Positions 1 to 11,774 of a stretch of DNA of 64,000 nucleotides are shown here, one piece after another. Positions within the stretch are counted from its first letter, which is position 1. The number at the start of each line of letters is the position of its first letter. The notes beneath the pieces were generated by a model. That model saw only the letters and a list, made by a program, of their open reading frames with translations, was not told the DNA's origin and made no database searches. The DNA is from Bactrocera neohumeralis (taxonomy: Eukaryota > Arthropoda > Insecta > Diptera > Tephritidae), in NCBI RefSeq assembly GCF_024586455.1, contig NW_026089623.1, forward strand, positions 3,159,367 through 3,223,366, read 5' to 3'. The position numbers were made by a program, and so were the translations under genes.

Positions 1-540
1 TTGTGAGGCATTACATAACATCTGCATAAAATTTACATTAAGTTGCGACCCTCAAAATTGCGATTCTTATCACACACAAAAAATGGACAACGGGGTAGCG
101 AACCGCTTCACCGCAATCGACCAAACGATAAGAGATCAAATAAAGTATTCTTTAATAAACTAAATTCAAAAATTTATATGCCCTTAACCTTGTAAATAAT
201 TTTATTTTATTGCCAACTAAAATACAAAAATTTTGTTTCATATAAATAATTTTTTTTTTTTTAATTTTTAATAAGATATTCCATTGATTGGTTTCTTGTT
301 TACGTTCTTTATTACTAAAAATTGTAAAACACTTAAAATTTAAAAAAAATTTGCTCACATTTCCATAAATTTGGTAGTTCGCGCTCGAACGACGATTCGA
401 ACGAACGGATACGTTTATATACTCGTTCATGTATGTCATCATGCCAGATTACGAGAGAAGCGTTACGATCACGTATGTCATAATACGAAATACAGACTTT
501 TACGTGACGAGTGATACGTTCACGGATGTAACGATTTGAT
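1..540. other. Unassigned AT-rich flank
   Basis: No gene can be supported here. Positions 84-164 could encode a 26-residue peptide ending at a stop, but nothing identifies it. Positions 165-400 are A/T runs. Positions 400-535 are rich in scattered acg/cgt and atacg words but contain no recognised element end. The stretch lies upstream of a decayed gypsy element and may hold remains of its gag or another insertion. Confidence 0.4.
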
Positions 541-602
541 CCCTGGTTTTCGCCCTAAAACTTGTGTTTTCATCCATGTAAAATTTGTCAAACGAAAACA
601 CA
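541..602 (-). repeat. Fragment of the TIR element found at 29214-31113
   Basis: About 60 bp match, with roughly five mismatches by eye, the reverse complement of positions 31017-31076, the subterminal part of the TIR element described there. The shared words include ctggttttcgc, acttgtgttttc and tccatgtaaaat. No terminal inverted repeat or target duplication is visible, so this is a fragment and not a full MITE copy. Its right edge abuts gypsy gag sequence. Confidence 0.6.
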
Positions 603-2360
603 TTGAAAAACTAGCAGAACAACCCATATTACTGGAGGAAATACCTCCTTTAACAGCAGACCGAACTTGCCACCTAAACCACCCACCCCCATGGAAGTAG
701 ACCAGTTAATACAACCAAGACAGGTTAATTATCAGAATAGACCCAATACATTCCAGGACAATCCACCACCGAAACGTCCGATTTCCGCACAACTGACTTA
801 CCTTCCAAGTAAAATACAACGCAGTTTCTTTACTAACATAGTAGAATTAGACCCGAATGGAATATATGATGACATTTCCGACCATAACAATTACGATAAT
901 GGAAGTCAAAATGAGCTTGATTTCTTTAATTTTTTTGATTAGCGCCATCTTCACTGCCTTATTACGAACTTAAAACAAGGTGCGGAGACATGGTACAAGT
1001 AGATTTACTGATTGATACAGGTTAGATCTTTTATTAATTATATTCAATTAACTAGGCTTAGAAACCCAATTTTACACGAAAAACTCTTTACGGTAAAATC
1101 AGTTGCCGGGGCAATTGAAATTACCCACCACACCATTGAAGACATTTTTTAACCAGCAGTAGGAAAAATAAAATTCTTCATATTACCAACCTTAAGGTCG
1201 TTCTACGGCATAGTAGGCAACGACACACTCAAACAATTGAAAGCATGTCCATAGTGATGAAAATTTAATGACAATTTGCCAAAAAATAAACATTATACTC
1301 ATATAACGTTAAAACAGCGAATATCACACGAAGTTAATAATGTGGCAATCGATATTCCACATCCCTCACTACAACAACAAAACAAAATTAATAATATTAT
1401 TAATAAGTGCCCAAGACTTTTCGCCGATCCTGAGGAAAAACTCACCTACACCACTCTCGTAAAAGGTGAAATCCTTACAACAACCGAAACCCCTGTCTAC
1501 TCCAAGCCATACCCGTATCCTATGGCATTAAAATAGGAAATCGAACGCCAAATCGAAAAACTTCTTAATAACGGAATAATAAGGCGATCGAAATCTCCGT
1601 ATAACTCCCCAATATGAATCGTTAACATAAAATCAGATCCGGTGAAAAAAAGTATCGAGCGGTCGCAGATTACCGCAAACTCAATTCAGTTACGATTCCC
1701 GACAAATATCCTATACCAGAAATTAACAAAGTCGTCGCGAATCTGGAAAATAATAAATTATTAAAAATTGTCATCGACTTAAAAAGTGGGTCTTATCAGA
1801 TTCCAAAATCTGAACCTCATTTCCCGTAAACAACTGAAAATATGAATTTCTCCGCTTACCTTTCAGTCTAAAAAATGTTCCAGCCACATTCCAAGGAGCA
1901 TTAGACGATATCCCTCGTCAACATATAGGAGTAAGATGCTATGTTTACATTGATGATGTAATAATATTCGGCAAAAACGAAGAAGAACACTTTAAAAATA
2001 TAGAATTAGTATTTCAAACTTAAGTCCAACTACACAAATGTACATTTGCAAAGTAAGAAGCAGAATTTTTAGGATACGCAATCAGCTTAAAAGGGGTAAG
2101 AACCAATCCCGAAAAAGTAGAAGCAGTAGCTAAATTTCTAGTCCCACAACCTCTCAGAGAATTAAAAACCTACTAAGAGGAGAAGCCGATCATGTCTTCA
2201 AACGGAACTCGAAGAAAATAGAAATAGAATTAGACAATGAGGCTTTAGAAGCATTCAATAAAATAAAAAACACCTTAGTATTCAAAAAAATAGTCTTAGC
2301 GCATCCAAATTTCAAGAAAGATTTTGAACAAACGACTGACGCCTCAGATTTTGCATTAGG
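603..2360 (+). pseudogene. Gypsy/17.6-like element, part 1: gag end, protease, RT (broken)
   Basis: This is the decayed internal region of an errantivirus-type LTR retrotransposon. In order it shows the proline-rich gag C-terminus (about 667-942, with MEVDQ and NYQNRP as in 17.6/297/Tom gag), a protease start with the LIDTG active-site motif (about 957-1022, then a stop), and reverse transcriptase from about 1276. The RT keeps VIDLKSGSYQI and the catalytic YIDD box at 1946-1957. Several stops and frame changes break it, so it is non-functional. It ends inside RNase H, after codons for ASDFALG, exactly where a minus-strand non-LTR element begins. The missing RNase H continuation, starting GAVLSQDG, is found at 11198, which shows this is the host of a nested insertion. 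No LTR is recognisable upstream. Confidence 0.85.
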
Positions 2361-2454
2361 TAGGTAGGTAGGTAGGAGTGCAGCCCTATTGGGCTCAATT
2401 AGCACTTGATGTGCCATTTTGATACACTATTCGTAGAACCTCCTGTATCTGCTA

Positions 2455-5400
2455 TTACGTTTCACCTTCTCTCTCAAACCATTTTGAGGTTTCGATGAAA
2501 CAACTACTTATGTCCGATATGCTTTTGGTGGAAATCCATTCAAGGTTTGGTGCTTGGTGGATTCCGAGTGTTTTGTGTCGGATCTGTGCTAGAGCTGGGC
2601 ATTCGCAGAGAAAGTGGAAGATTGTTTCCTTGTTCCCTGCTACTCCGAAGCCACGGCAGATGTCGTTGTAGGGCAATCCCATTTTGGACGCATGTTCCCC
2701 AAATGGCCAGTGCCCTGTTGTGGTTGCTGTTATTCTGTAAATACTTTTTCTTGACCTATTTAATAGGTCATTGGTTCTTTTCCTGTCATATGTTGGCCAT
2801 AATTGTTTAGTTATGACGCATTTTGTAATGTTTTTCCACCTGTTGTTTGCAATTTGCCGAAATTGTCTATTGATCTCTCCTTTTATCGATCCTGGCGGGC
2901 TTGGTATTAGCTCCGCCATGGATTCATTGAGGAAAGCTCCTGCCTTTGCCAACTCGTCTGCTTTTTCGTTATCGAAAATGTTCCTGTGGCCGGGAACCCA
3001 GATCAAGTTTAGCTGGAGCTTGTCTTTTATTGACCTTAGTGCTCTCTTGCAGTTGTGAACTGTACTGGAACTTGTCATGGGTGAAGACAATGCCAGGAGG
3101 GCCGCCTGGCTGTCCGTAAATATAGTTGCTTTATGTATATTCCCGTGGTTTTATAATAGAACTTCGCAGGCTTTTACTATGCCTAGTACTTCTGCTTGGA
3201 AGATGCTAGCCGAGTTCGGTAGACGTATAGAGAGAGATATGTCTAGATCAGCGGAGAATACCCCCGTGCCTACTCCACAGTCCATTTTGGACCCGTCGGT
3301 ATAGATTGAGGTGGTATCTTCCTCTACCATTGAACCTCTTCTCCATTCTCGTCTAGATGGTATCCTCACCTGGAAGTGTCTATTGAAATCCAGCTTTGGG
3401 AGAATGTAGTCTGATTTATTAATAGTGAACTTCTTTAGAATTACACTATGTCCGTAGTTCTGCTGATTCCAACCTCCCAATTCTTTTATTCTTATCGCCG
3501 CAATAGCTGCTGTTTTGTGAAAAAATGTCCATTGGTAGTTGATGCAGGATCACATTGAGCGCATCAGTCGGACATGACCTGATTGCACCCGTAACACCCG
3601 CACATGCTGCTCTTTGTATTCTATTTAATTTTCTAGTATTGTATTGTTTGTTTAGCGCTGGCCACCATACCAGAGCTCCATATGTAAGTATAGGTCTTAT
3701 GACAGCCGTATACATCCACATGATTATACTTGGTTTAAGGCCCCAATTCTTGTTGACGATTTTTTTACAAGTATAGTAGGCCATGTATGCTTTGTTTATT
3801 CTTTTTTCTATATTTATTTTCCAGGACAGTTTGGTGTCAATCTCCACCCCCAAGTATTTAGCTGTGGGGGATAGAGTGAGTGTAGTACCGGAAGTTGAAA
3901 CTGAGGTATTTTGGTTCTGCTAGTGAATAGCATCAGTTCTGTTTTGTTCGGGTTAACTCCTAGACCATTGTTTTTAGCCCATAGGTTTAACCTACGAAGT
4001 GCTCTTTCCATAATCTCGCTGACTGTTGAAGGAAACATGCCTGAGACCAACAACACTATATCGTCTGCATACGCTACTGCTTTCACTCCTCCGCCGTTTA
4101 GTTGGAGGAGTATTTCGTTCAGTGCTGCAACCCATAGAAGCGAGAGAGGACCCCTTTTGAGGCGTTCCTCTACTCACATAGTTTGTTTGTGTTGCAACGC
4201 CGTTTGAAGCTATAATCTTCCTATTCTCAAGCATCGATAGTATCCATCTGCACACAGTGTCGTCTATCCCACCATGTGCCAGAGAATTAATTATCGCATT
4301 TACTTCTATGTTGTTGAAGGCGCCCTCTATGTCTAGAAATGCAGCCATGATGTATTGTTTGTGATGTAGTGATTTTTCAATTACACTTATCTCCTCGTGA
4401 AGGGCGGTTTCGGTTGATCGGCCCTTCATGTACGCATGTTGGGACTTCGATAACTTCTCCGCCATTATTGTTCTTACGTGTAGATCTATCAGCCTTTCTA
4501 GTACCTTCAGCATAAAGGAGGTAAGGCTTATAGGTCTAAGATCCTTGGCATTCTCGTGTGTTCTTCTGCCTAGTTTTGGGAGGAACACAACTTTACTTCT
4601 TTTCCAACTTCTTGGGATGTAAGATAGTTGTATGCTTGCTTTGTATATATTTTCTAGCCTTAGAACCATTGGTTCTGCCAGTTTTTGTAGCATTATGGGC
4701 ATAATCCCGTCAGGACCTGCCGCTTTATATGGTGCAAAACTATTTATGGCGTATTTGATTTTCTTTTGTCTACTATTTGGCCTCGATAGTCAGCTGCGTT
4801 CAGCGGTGGTTCTGGTTGAACCCTCGTTGAAGGTATTTGCTGACTCCCGGGGAAGTGCCGAGGAGGTCCAATCACTTCCTCCGCCCTAATGTAGGCAGTA
4901 TTAATATGATCTTTGGATAGCATTTTACTCAGCCTGGCGGCTTCTGTGCAACTTTCTATCGATGTACAGAAAGATTGCCATGAGTCCTTTTTAGCTTTCC
5001 TGACTGCTTTTTTGTATTCTTTCATACTGTCTTTATATGGCTGCCAGATTTTGGTTCTAAAACTCTCCTTCCTTAGTTGTGTTCTCAAATTCTTGAGTTC
5101 ACTGTTCCACCAAGGAAGAGACTTTCTCTTTTTCAAAAGTGTTAGCGGAGTAGATTTATTAAAAGTTGTGGTTAGGATTTTTTCTAACTTCTCTACTTCT
5201 GAATCTAATTCCTCAGGATTTCTGATGCTCTTATTGCCTCCCTTTTCAAGGCATTTTGTTGCTATATTGGTAAATTTTCCCCATGCCGTTCTTCTAGGGT
5301 TCCGGTAAGTGAGAGGCGCACTGTACTTCTCGCGGATGCTGAAGAGTATCCAGCAGTGATCCGACATGGAAGGCTCATCGGATACCCTCCAGTTATCCAC

Positions 5401-6030
5401 AACGAGACTGTCTGTGTCTGTTGATAGCGTGAGGTCAAGCACTTCCTCCCACCCCGGAAACCTATCCGAGCTGGGGAAAGTAAATGTTGGCTTATCGCCC
5501 TTGTTGCTAATACTTAGATTACTATTCAAAATATACTGCAAGAGTGACTCACCTCTGGTGTTTATACTGGAGCTACCCCATACGGTGTGCCTTGCGTTTG
5601 CATCACACCCTATTAGGACGTCTTCCTTCCTGTTCTCTTTTTCTAGTCTGGTGAGCGGGGCCGGTGGTATGTCTTCGTCATGGGCCAAGTAGGCCGAGAC
5701 CAAGAAGAAGGGCTTATCCTTCTGTTCCACCTTTACCACTGTGATATCTGCTGTGCTGTAATTAGGACAAAGAAATGCATTTATACTTTTATTGATAAGA
5801 ATGCATGCCCTAGGTTTACCTCTGTTCCGTGTGTAAAACAGGTTATGGTTGCTGCTGTTTAGCCCTTTAATGGTATCTACATTGACCCAGGGCTCCTGCA
5901 CTAGGCTGATGTCGATGCCCCTTTCGTTCACGAGGGTTGTCAGATTCGCTGTAGCACTCTTCGAGTGTTGCAGGTTTATCTGTACGCATCTTATGTTATT
6001 GGGCATCTCGGGTTTCTTCGATGCCCACAT
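2455..6030 (-). pseudogene. ORF2 of the LOA-like element: endonuclease, RT, RNase H (frameshifted)
   Basis: The 428-residue frame at 6030-4744 begins near ORF1's end and carries an endonuclease/exonuclease/phosphatase domain. It has CVQINLQHSKSAT, LVQEPWV, LIGCDANARH and a late SDHCW motif, matching the catalytic N, E, D-N and D-H positions. Downstream frames 4702-3992 and 4086-3814 give the RT, with LRPISL, AFLDIEGAFN and the AYADDIVLL catalytic box. Frames 3853-3446, 3480-3151 and 3090-2455 give the thumb, RNase H (IYTDGSKMDCG, then WVPGHRNI and EKADELAKAG) and a cysteine-rich tail. At least four frame changes interrupt the gene, so it is inactive as assembled. Genes of this class nick target DNA and reverse-transcribe their own RNA in place. 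Confidence 0.85.
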
Positions 6031-7190
6031 TCTTTAGTAACTGGCTGGCGTCGTCGACCTCTTCCGTGTCGTCTTCGTCAGCCGCTTTGTCGCCTTGGAA
6101 TATTTTTAGTCTGGCTTTGCGGATTCCGAAGCTGATTTTGTAGTCAGTCTTCTTCAGAGCCTCAATGGACTCATCACAAATGGCCACTAGTATTGGCTTG
6201 CTTGCTTTATTCAGTTTTCTCCTTGATTAGCTGCACTCATCTATACTGGTATAGATTTGTTCTGCAACAATGCACTGCACAGAGCTTTTCGCCTGGCTCC
6301 TCTAGAGGGTAACCAAATGCGAGCACGAGGGTCTCTTCGGAATGTCTTTGGCGGGTATAAGCCTCAATTGGAGGCCTACAAAGGTGCTTTAATTTTAGCC
6401 ACACTACCCGTCAGGAAATCCAGCGAGGCTTGGTCCGCGCACTTGATGACCTTGTAGCCGCCGAGGGTCTCAGAAGAGTCAAACTCCGGGTGAGGACCCG
6501 CAGGATTGTCAGTATAGCATCTCTCCTGCATTGTGCTCGGAGAGGAGGAATTTCGTCTATGATGGCACCTGCAGGCTATCTCTGGCAACATCGCAGAAAT
6601 GCCTAGCCGTTGTTGTGCTGCTGTGTTCACAATCCTTCGCCTCGGTTTTTGGGCTGGGTTCGTTACTTCTTTGATGGAGCGATTTCTCTTCTGAAGTGCT
6701 CTCTTGTTAACTCTTTTCTTGAGGTTTGTGAAGCTTCCTTTCAGGTAACCTTCATATTCCTCTACTATTGGTTTTAGGCTCTCTGTTTCAGCCTCATCAA
6801 CTGGGATACCGGCTGCCTGGTCTTTGGCTATCTTTCCCTGGTATGAAGACTGCCTCTGGTATCGGTTTTTCTCGAAGCTGATTCTGAGTTTCTTGCGCTT
6901 CTTTCTGTTTTCTGTCCTTTAGTCGCCAGTGCACTTTGGTTGGTGCTCATGGCAGCCATGGTGGACGCTTCCTCCCTTATATCAAGGGGCTTTTACTGCT
7001 GTATCACCGGTATACTTTGGTTTGGTATGTCCGGTTGGCGTGCCTCTTACTGTCTCGGCTGGAGCAGAAGGTAGCTCATCTTCTTCGGATTCCGTATAGG
7101 TTCGATGGTTTCCTCTGTCATAGTCGTTTGCTCTTTGTCGTCAATTTGGTTTTGTGTTGATTTTTTTGTTGTATTATTTTTTTCTTTTTT
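5996..7190 (-). pseudogene. ORF1 of the LOA-like element, noisy copy
   Basis: This is the same ORF1 that reads cleanly at 9987-10830, but here it is broken by many one-base gaps. Its C-terminal 63 residues (6187-5996) are open and overlap the start of ORF2 by about 35 bp. They include the acidic stretch ADEDDTEEVDD. An upstream frame at 6630-6376 carries DNPAGPHPEFDSSETL. The indels concentrate in homopolymers, which suggests sequencing error more than ancient decay. ORF1 proteins of this kind bind the element RNA. No CCHC knuckle is visible. Confidence 0.65.
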
Positions 7191-7511
7191 TGGGTCCCAC
7201 AGTAATCCGGAAATTTGGGTCCTCTCCCAGCCCCATGCAAAAAACTTTCCTCCCCTCCCCCGGGCATCAGGCCGTTCGCATCGCTTTTATTACCTGCCCA
7301 TTACCCCTCCAATACCCCCAACCTTGCTTAGTGTGGTGTTTTGGGGAAACCTAAATACTTACAATGGGAATGGGCTAATGGGTTTTATTCACCCATACCC
7401 TTTTTGGGGGAATTACGAATGTCCCTCTTGTTCAAGATTGGTGTTTTTTTGGGATGCCCCTTTACTCTTATTCCCCCTTCGCCACGAAAAGGCGCCCAAA
7501 CTTCAAAGGGA

Positions 7512-8055
7512 AATTGGGGGGTTTTATAAACGGTTAGCCCAATCACTTTCATTTCGAGAATTTTGCAAACCAAGAACTATTACCAACGAAAAAAATGTTT
7601 TCAAATAGGGTACAATTCACTTAAGAATACCAACAGTAAAGGGAGCGACAAAGCAATTTTTATAAGAATATAAACGGAACTACGAAACACAAACTTGGTA
7701 AAATAAATGTCCCTTCAACGCCAATATAAAAAATTCACTCACAACAACGATCATGGCGATGAAAACTCAATTACATATACTGTCCCTACCAAACATGAGC
7801 GGTTGGCGAAACAGGGTAGTAAAGTGGGTGATTGCCATAGGCCGCGTGAAGATTCTACCCAGTTTTCCCCCCTCACACGTACGTATACATTGTATCATAC
7901 ATCTCTGTTACGCTCATTCAGCAGTGTCATATAAAAAAGTATATCTGTCCTGCTCAATATCCCAATCGACAGCTGATGCAGGGTTGTATTTTCTCTTTTT
8001 TAACAGCTGATGCAGGGTTGCATTTTTTGATTCCTACTTTTAAAATTTCAAGCAA
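7512..8055 (+). pseudogene. Gypsy/17.6-like RNase H and linker, noisy copy
   Basis: This corresponds to 11198-11774 but with many small gaps. The words caatcactttcatttcgag and cgcgtgaagattctaccc are shared with the cleaner copy. It continues the frame interrupted at 2360. An 18-bp word (acagctgatgcagggttg) occurs twice near the end. It should be treated as a duplicate representation of the same locus and not as a second gene. Confidence 0.7.
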
Positions 8056-8488
8056 AAGTTTTTAATTTTGAAAATTTCTTATTTCATTTTATTTTTTACA
8101 TATTTACATAAAATTTATTATAATTTATCTAAATAAAAATATATTTAATTTAAAAAAATAAATTAATATCTGAAAACAGATTTATTAAATAAAAACATTA
8201 CTGATATCTGAAAATAAATATTAATTACATTGAATTTGTAATAAGATTAATTGTAAAAAATGATAATAATATCTGAAAGAAAATATTAATATTATCTGGA
8301 AAAACTAAAATATATTAAATACAAATAGAATTTACTCTGAAAGCGAAGATTAATTAAATAAAAAATAGTGATAAAATCTGAAAAGAAAGAATAATTAAAT
8401 AAAAATAATAATAACATCTTAAAGAAAAGATAAATATTATTTGATCATTTAAAATATAAAACAAACATTTGTTTTCACATATTATATT
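8056..8488. other. AT-rich, quasi-periodic sequence present in only one version of the overlap
   Basis: This stretch is very AT-rich. Words such as atctgaaaa, taattaaataaaa and aaagataaatatta recur roughly every 50-60 bp, as in an old AT-rich satellite. It holds no open frame of interest. Together with the first 144 bp of the adjacent BEL LTR it is absent from the other version of this locus, where the junction falls in a short A run. Confidence 0.5.
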
Positions 8489-8953
8489 TGAAATTTCTCA
8501 AGCGTTTTTGAGAATACAATTTTTTTTTTTTTGGGATGCGTGTTTGTCTAATTATTTTAAATATCTCACTTCTCAGAAATAAAACCGATTGCCTGTACCT
8601 ACATACATGGAATATTTAAGTGTTCCGAAAATTGCGACGACGAGAAAATAGAAACGCGTGCGAGTTCGAGTGCGGTCTAATTACAATTCATTTCTTTATT
8701 TTAGCAACTAGATGACTTAGCCTAAATCTTAAAGCTAACGGGAAAAAACAGTTGGAATGGAAGTATACAGGTATGTACAAAAAGAGGTGAGTAGTTCATT
8801 TTGTTAACTTATAGTAATAGATTAAGGTAAGTATATATAACATTATTAGGGTAAGTATACAATACTAATATAATTCAATATTTATAATTTTTTATAATTC
8901 ATTTTTCTTCATTTTAGTTTTAGGTTTAAAATATATTTTGTCATGACGCAACA
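8489..8953 (-). repeat. BEL/Pao LTR, left (element 3') copy
   Basis: This LTR of about 465 bp begins TGAAATTTCTC and ends GACGCAACA on the plus strand, i.e. TGTTGCGTC to CA on the element strand. Its last 280 bp or so match the LTR at 19117-19577 essentially base for base, apart from small errors typical of this noisy contig end. Its first 150 bp or so (the element R/U5 side) are clearly more diverged from the right LTR. Confidence 0.8.
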
Positions 8954-9886
8954 CCGGCACCTTGACAGGATCAGATTCTTTCAATATCCAGTACGGAAGG
9001 ACATTGGTTTGTGGATGGGGCGCTTAATCGTGCCCGTCTTACAGCATTTTGCAGACTTCTGCACCTGCCGTCTTGCCTTCGACGGTATGGCGACGCGTCT
9101 GAGTACCCACTGCTGTGGCGGCACGTTGTCCTCGTGGACGTGGACGAGATCGCCTGGCTGCGGTTGCGTTTGGGGTGCAGCTGCATTGTTGCGTTCCTGA
9201 AGAGAGGCCCGTCGCTGTAGGTTTTGGACCACTGTCGCCAAAACTGTTGTAGAACAAGCAAACTTAAGTTCGCGCCATCTCTCGCAGCAACGAATTGCGT
9301 TAGTTGGCGCATTAACGGTTGCTTTGATGCTCGCAGAGGCAACCGATTAAAAGGTGCGCTGGAGTTAGTGCTTCTCCGTCGTTGGGGTCCTGTCCCAACG
9401 GTGCTAAGGGACGAGAGTTCAAAATGGCCTCCACTTCGGCCAGTAGTGTTGATAGCTCCTCCGTCGTGAGTACAGCGTTGCCGAGTGCGCGAACGAGCAG
9501 ATGCTTGGCGGACTTCGCGGCCGCCTCCCATAATCCGCCGAAGTGCGGCGCCCTGGGTGGTATAAAGCCGAAGCTGAATCCTTCTTCGGCTGCGAACCCC
9601 ATTAGTTCTGGTGCTTGCGCTAGGAACGCCTCCTTCAGCTCGCGCAGCTTGCGGTCGGCGCCGACAAAGTTGGGTGCGTTGTCGCTGAACACTTTCGGTG
9701 GCATCCCTCGGCGACCAATGAACCTTTTAAGGGCGGAAATAAAAGAATTAGTAGACAGATCCGAGACTAGTTCTAAATCTACTGCTTTTGAAGTGAAGCA
9801 AACGAAAACTGCTATAAATTTTTTTGGGGGGTCCCCATTTTTTAACGTTTATATATGGGACCCCAAAAAACTACGCACATTCAGAA
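8954..9886 (-). pseudogene. BEL integrase/pol end, noisy duplicate
   Basis: This is the duplicate of the last part of gag-pol (12099-13033) at the noisy contig end. A 130-residue frame (9704-9312) carries SDNAPNFVGADRKLREL and PPRAPHFGGLWEAA, the integrase core and the BEL C-terminal region. Further frames at 9241-8981 are its shifted continuation. The differences from 12117-17279 are mostly one-base gaps, so I regard it as the same gene assembled twice. Confidence 0.75.
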
Positions 9887-9986
9887 NNNNNNNNNNNNNN
9901 NNNNNNNNNNNNNNNNNNNNNNNNNNNNNNNNNNNNNNNNNNNNNNNNNNNNNNNNNNNNNNNNNNNNNNNNNNNNNNNNNNNNNN
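9887..9986. other. Assembly gap of exactly 100 N
   Basis: Exactly 100 undetermined bases, the usual placeholder for a gap of unknown size. The two sides overlap in content, so the real gap is probably negative. Confidence 0.98.
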
Positions 9987-10830
9987 GGCCTACAAAGGCG
10001 TTGCTAATTTTAGCCACACTACCCGTCAGGAAATCCAGCGAGGCCTGGTCCGCGCACTTGATGACCCTGTAGCCCCTGAGGGTCTCAGAAGAGTCAAACT
10101 CCGGGTGAGGACCCGCAGGATTGTCGAGTACATAGCATCTCTCCTGCATTGTGCTCGGAGAGGAGGAATTTCCGTCTATGATGGCCACCTGCAGGCTATC
10201 TCTGGCAACATCGCAGAAATGCCTAGCCGTTGTTGTGCTGCTGTGTTCACAATCGCTTCGCCTCGGTTTTTTGGGCTGAGTTCCGGGTACTTCTTTGATG
10301 GAGCGATTTCTCTTCTGAGAAGTGCTCTCTTGCTTGCTCTCTTCTTGAGGTTGTGATAGCTTCCTTTTCAGGTAGCCTTCATATTCCTCTACGATAGATT
10401 TGAGGCGCTTTGTTTCGGCCTCATCAACTGGGGTACCGGCTGCCTGGTCTTTGGCTATCTTTCCTAGTATGAAGACTGCCCTCTGGTATCGGTTTTTCCT
10501 CAGCTGATTCTGGGATTTCTTGCGCTTCTTTCTGTTTTCTCCTTTAGTCGCCAGTGCACTTTGGTTGGTGCTCATGGCAGCCATGGAGGTGGACGCTTCC
10601 TCCCTTATATCAGGGGCTTTTACTGCTGTATCTGCCGGTATACTTTGGTTGGTATGTCCGGTAGTACTCTTACTTGTCTCCTGGCTGGAGGCAAGTAGCT
10701 CGTCTTCTTCGGATTCCGTAATAGGATTCCGATAGTTCATGTCCTTAGTCGTTGCTCTTGTCGTCAATTTGGTTGTTGTAGTTGATGTTGTTGTTGTTGT
10801 ATTATTGTTTTCGTTCATGTTTGGTCCCAC
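9987..10830 (-). CDS. ORF1 of the LOA-like element, cleaner partial copy
   Basis: The frame opens with MGPNMNENNN at 10830 and stays open for about 280 residues until it runs into the gap. The N-terminus is rich in Thr/Asn/Ser. A basic stretch (RKKRKKSQNQLRKNRYQR) is followed by a predicted helical segment (VFILGKIAKDQAAGTPVDEA), a second basic patch, and a C-terminal domain with VAIIDGNSSS, CYVLDNPAGPH and VIKCADQASLDFL. I recall similar C-terminal blocks in insect ORF1 proteins annotated as DUF4780, but this is unchecked. No zinc knuckle is seen. Its likely role is an RNA-binding partner of ORF2. Confidence 0.65.
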
Positions 10831-11197
10831 GAGTAATCCGGAAAGTTGGTCACTCGTCCGCAGAGCCGGTATGCGGAGAGAAGGCTTTTATACCTCCGAC
10901 CTCGCCCGGGCATCGGAGGGGACCGTTCGCGATCAGCTATTTATTACCCTGACCATTCAGCCCTCGGCAAGGGTACCTCGACACCTTGGCTTAGTGTGGT
11001 GTTGGTTCGGGTAACCTCATACTTCCACAATAGGAGATGGGCGTAAGACCTAGGGTTTATTCATCCATATCACTATTGTGGGAATTACGAAGTGTCCCTC
11101 TTAGTTCGTAAGATTAGAGTGCGTTTCCTTTGGGATGCACACTTTACTCTTACTTAAGCCCCTTCGCCACGACAAGGCGACCAACTTCAAAGGAGCA
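10831..11197 (-). other. 5' UTR of the LOA-like element
   Basis: This stretch lies between the ORF1 start and the resumption of the gypsy RNase H frame at 11198. It is more GC-rich than its surroundings and has no useful frame. Its right edge, just before ATTAGGT, marks the 5' end of the insertion. Confidence 0.55.
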
Positions 11198-11774
11198 ATT
11201 AGGTGCGGTCCTATCGCAAGACGGTAGACCAATCACTTTCATTTCGAGAACTTTAAGCAAAGCCGAAGAGCACTATGCTACCAACGAGAAAGAAATGCTT
11301 TCTATAATATGGTCACTTAATTCACTTAAGAATACCAACAGTAAAACGGAGCGATAGAAAGCAATTTTATAAGAATATAACTACGAACTAACTTACAAAC
11401 TTGGTAAAATAAATGTCCCTTCAAGCACGCCAATACAAATAAATTCACTCACACCAACGAGTCATAGCGATGAAAACTCAATTACATATACTGTCCCTAC
11501 CAAACATGAGCGGTTAAGTGAAACAGTAGGTAGTAAAGTGGGTAGATTGCCATAGGCCGCGTGAAGATTCTACCCAGTTTTCCCCTCACACGTACGTATA
11601 CATTGTATCATACATCTCTGTTGCGCTCATTCAGCAGTGTCATATAAAAAAGTATATCTGTCCTGCTCTAATATCCCCAATCGACAGCTGATGCAGGGTT
11701 GTATTTTCTCTTTTTTAACAGCTGATGCAGGGTTGCATTTTTTGATTCCTACTTTTAAAATTTCAAGCAAAAAT
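11198..11774 (+). pseudogene. Gypsy/17.6-like element, part 2: RNase H and linker
   Basis: Positions 11198-11355 encode GAVLSQDGRPITF, then SKAEEHYATNEKEML, the standard 17.6-class RNase H continuation of the frame cut at 2360. It then degenerates through stops and shifts into the connection domain and linker. An 18-bp word is repeated twice near 11690-11730. At 11775 it is cut by the truncated BEL LTR. The integrase that should follow lies at 21890, beyond the BEL and LTR-element insertions. Confidence 0.8.

Larger units (their letters stand above)
2361..7511 (-). mobile_element. LOA/R1-like non-LTR retrotransposon, minus strand
   Basis: This element of about 5.1 kb reads right to left: 5' UTR, ORF1, then ORF2 with endonuclease, RT and RNase H. 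Its 3' end on the plus strand is a short run of aggt repeats (2362-2376), a simple-repeat tail in place of poly-A. It interrupts the gypsy RNase H frame. The plus-strand word ATTAGGT occurs at both edges (2355-2361 and, in the cleaner second copy of the right side, 11198-11204), so it is probably a target duplication. Because the right part is duplicated across the assembly gap, the true 5' end is best read at about 11197 and not at 7511. Clade assignment (LOA or a neighbouring I/R1-group clade with RNase H) is by domain order and recall of family proteins. Confidence 0.8.
6381..9886. repeat. Left version of a duplicated block flanking the assembly gap
   Basis: This block starts at ggcctacaaagg and ends at cacattcagaa just before the N run. 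The same block reappears at 9987-13033 in the same order and orientation: ORF1, non-LTR 5' UTR, gypsy RNase H, BEL LTR, BEL integrase end. The left version has dozens of single-base losses in homopolymers and carries one extra 577-bp piece (8056-8632). The arrangement is what two unmerged contig ends would give. Confidence 0.85.

Noticed and set aside
152..442. Minus-strand open frame of 96 codons
   Set aside because: Low-complexity Asn/Lys/Phe-rich translation of AT runs; no domain, no neighbouring signals.
7105..7608. Plus-strand frame of 167 codons across the noisy copy of ORF1 and 5' UTR
   Set aside because: Opposite strand to the element gene, Phe/Pro-rich, and absent from the cleaner duplicate of the same locus.
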